Part shown: in pieces, positions 5,814-6,105 of the stretch
How the letters are laid out: each line of letters starts with the position of its first letter
Position numbering within the stretch: the stretch's first letter is position 1
Assembly (NCBI GenBank): GCA_024638545.1
Contig: JAHEKD010000163.1
Coordinates: forward strand, 1 to 6,105
Reading direction: 5' to 3'
DNA length: 6,105 nt
Origin: Gammaproteobacteria bacterium
GTDB taxonomy: Bacteria; Pseudomonadota; Gammaproteobacteria; Arenicellales; JAHEKD01
Made by a program: the position numbers and the translations under genes
Notes under the pieces: generated by a model
Seen by the model: only the letters and a program-made list of their open reading frames with translations
Databases searched by the model: none
Told to the model about the DNA's origin: nothing

Positions 5814-6105
5814 CTTTATATGCTGCCTGGATCAGGATAATCAGCGACCGTAATATCGCGGGGAAAGTGATTTTGGAAACTGAATATATTGATCAAACGC
5901 ATATCGACAGGTATCGGGAAGATGGTGCCGTGCTGATTAAGGGTTTGTTCGAGGACTGGGTCGACGTTATTAGGGCAGGTATAGATCATAATATGGCCGA
6001 ACCGGGTCCTTATGCAGCAGAAAACCTAAAGCAGGGTGAGGGCGGGCGTTTTTTGATGATTATTGTAACTGGAGGCGAATACCCGAATTTGAAGAAGTAA
6101 TTTAC
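5774..6105 (+). pseudogene. Phytanoyl-CoA dioxygenase (PhyH)-like gene, 5' part, apparent -1 frameshift
   Basis: PhyH-family enzymes are Fe(II)/2-oxoglutarate-dependent oxygenases. The reading frame from ATG 5774 has typical PhyH N-terminal sequence from about residue 38: YREDGAVLIKGLF, then WVDVIRAGIDHNMAEPGPY. It runs to GGRF, then turns to unrelated residues and stops at TAA 6098-6100. In the -1 frame after the T run at 6049-6054 the family sequence resumes (FDDYCNWRRIPEFEE) and stays open to the window end, so seven T would be needed for one continuous frame. The iron-binding His/Asp residues lie beyond the window. Residues 1-30 do not look like PhyH, and a start at GTG 5867 or TTG 5873 fits better; 5774 is given as the outer limit. 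The break may be a real mutation, a sequencing indel in a homopolymer, or recoding. The substrate is unknown. Confidence 0.75.
5796..5824 (+). promoter_or_regulatory. Possible sigma-70 promoter for the PhyH-like gene
   Basis: TTGACT (5796-5801) and TATGCT (5819-5824) are separated by exactly 17 bp. The -35 matches consensus at five of six bases and the -10 at four of six. Transcription would begin near 5831, downstream of the ATG at 5774. The real start codon would then be GTG 5867 or TTG 5873, both just after the purine-rich ggggaaag (5860-5867 region). A second TTGACT (5810-5815) with GATAAT (5836-5841) has a 20-bp spacer and is less likely. Confidence 0.35.

Noticed and set aside
1..6105. 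A new multi-gene defence, secretion or biosynthetic system
   Set aside because: The recognisable genes are unrelated housekeeping or metabolic enzymes with no shared pathway, and no set of unknown genes is clustered together.

Overview
The window looks like chromosomal DNA from an uncultured or little-studied, probably marine, gammaproteobacterium. The main taxonomic clue is a full-length oligopeptidase A (PrlC) that can be aligned by eye with the E. coli protein along its length. Base composition is moderate and genes are loosely spaced. Few starts have a strong Shine-Dalgarno sequence. These are impressions from reading, not computed values.

Layout from left to right. (1) The 3' part of a coiled-coil protein of unknown function, on + and cut by the window start. 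(2) A gap of about 320 bp holding a perfect 24-bp palindrome. (3) pdxJ (+), the last-step enzyme of DXP-dependent vitamin B6 synthesis. Its sequence is of the type I associate with Bacteroidetes, and it sits outside the usual gammaproteobacterial recO-pdxJ-acpS setting. (4) A gap of about 550 bp with no convincing gene. It holds a pair of diverged 39-bp direct repeats exactly 120 bp apart, then a 225-bp segment bounded by near-perfect 15-bp inverted repeats that looks like a MITE or a collapsed insertion sequence, with a 12-bp tandem repeat inside it. (5) A cytoplasmic DsbA-like thiol oxidoreductase on the minus strand. (6) Divergent from it, a FAH-family acylpyruvate hydrolase and prlC (+), 36 bp apart and probably co-transcribed. 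(7) A gap with a possible promoter and a doubtful 54-residue reading frame, then the 5' part of a phytanoyl-CoA dioxygenase (PhyH)-like gene. In that gene the conserved protein sequence jumps to the -1 frame at a run of six T, inside a heptamer (TTTTTTG) that is in the correct phase for -1 ribosomal slippage.

The intact genes are metabolic or housekeeping: B6 synthesis, thiol chemistry, acylpyruvate hydrolysis and peptide turnover. I see no multi-gene defence, secretion or biosynthetic system and no RNA gene or CRISPR array. The observations most worth following are the PhyH frameshift, the lineage-atypical PdxJ and the repeat-rich gap next to the DsbA-like gene.
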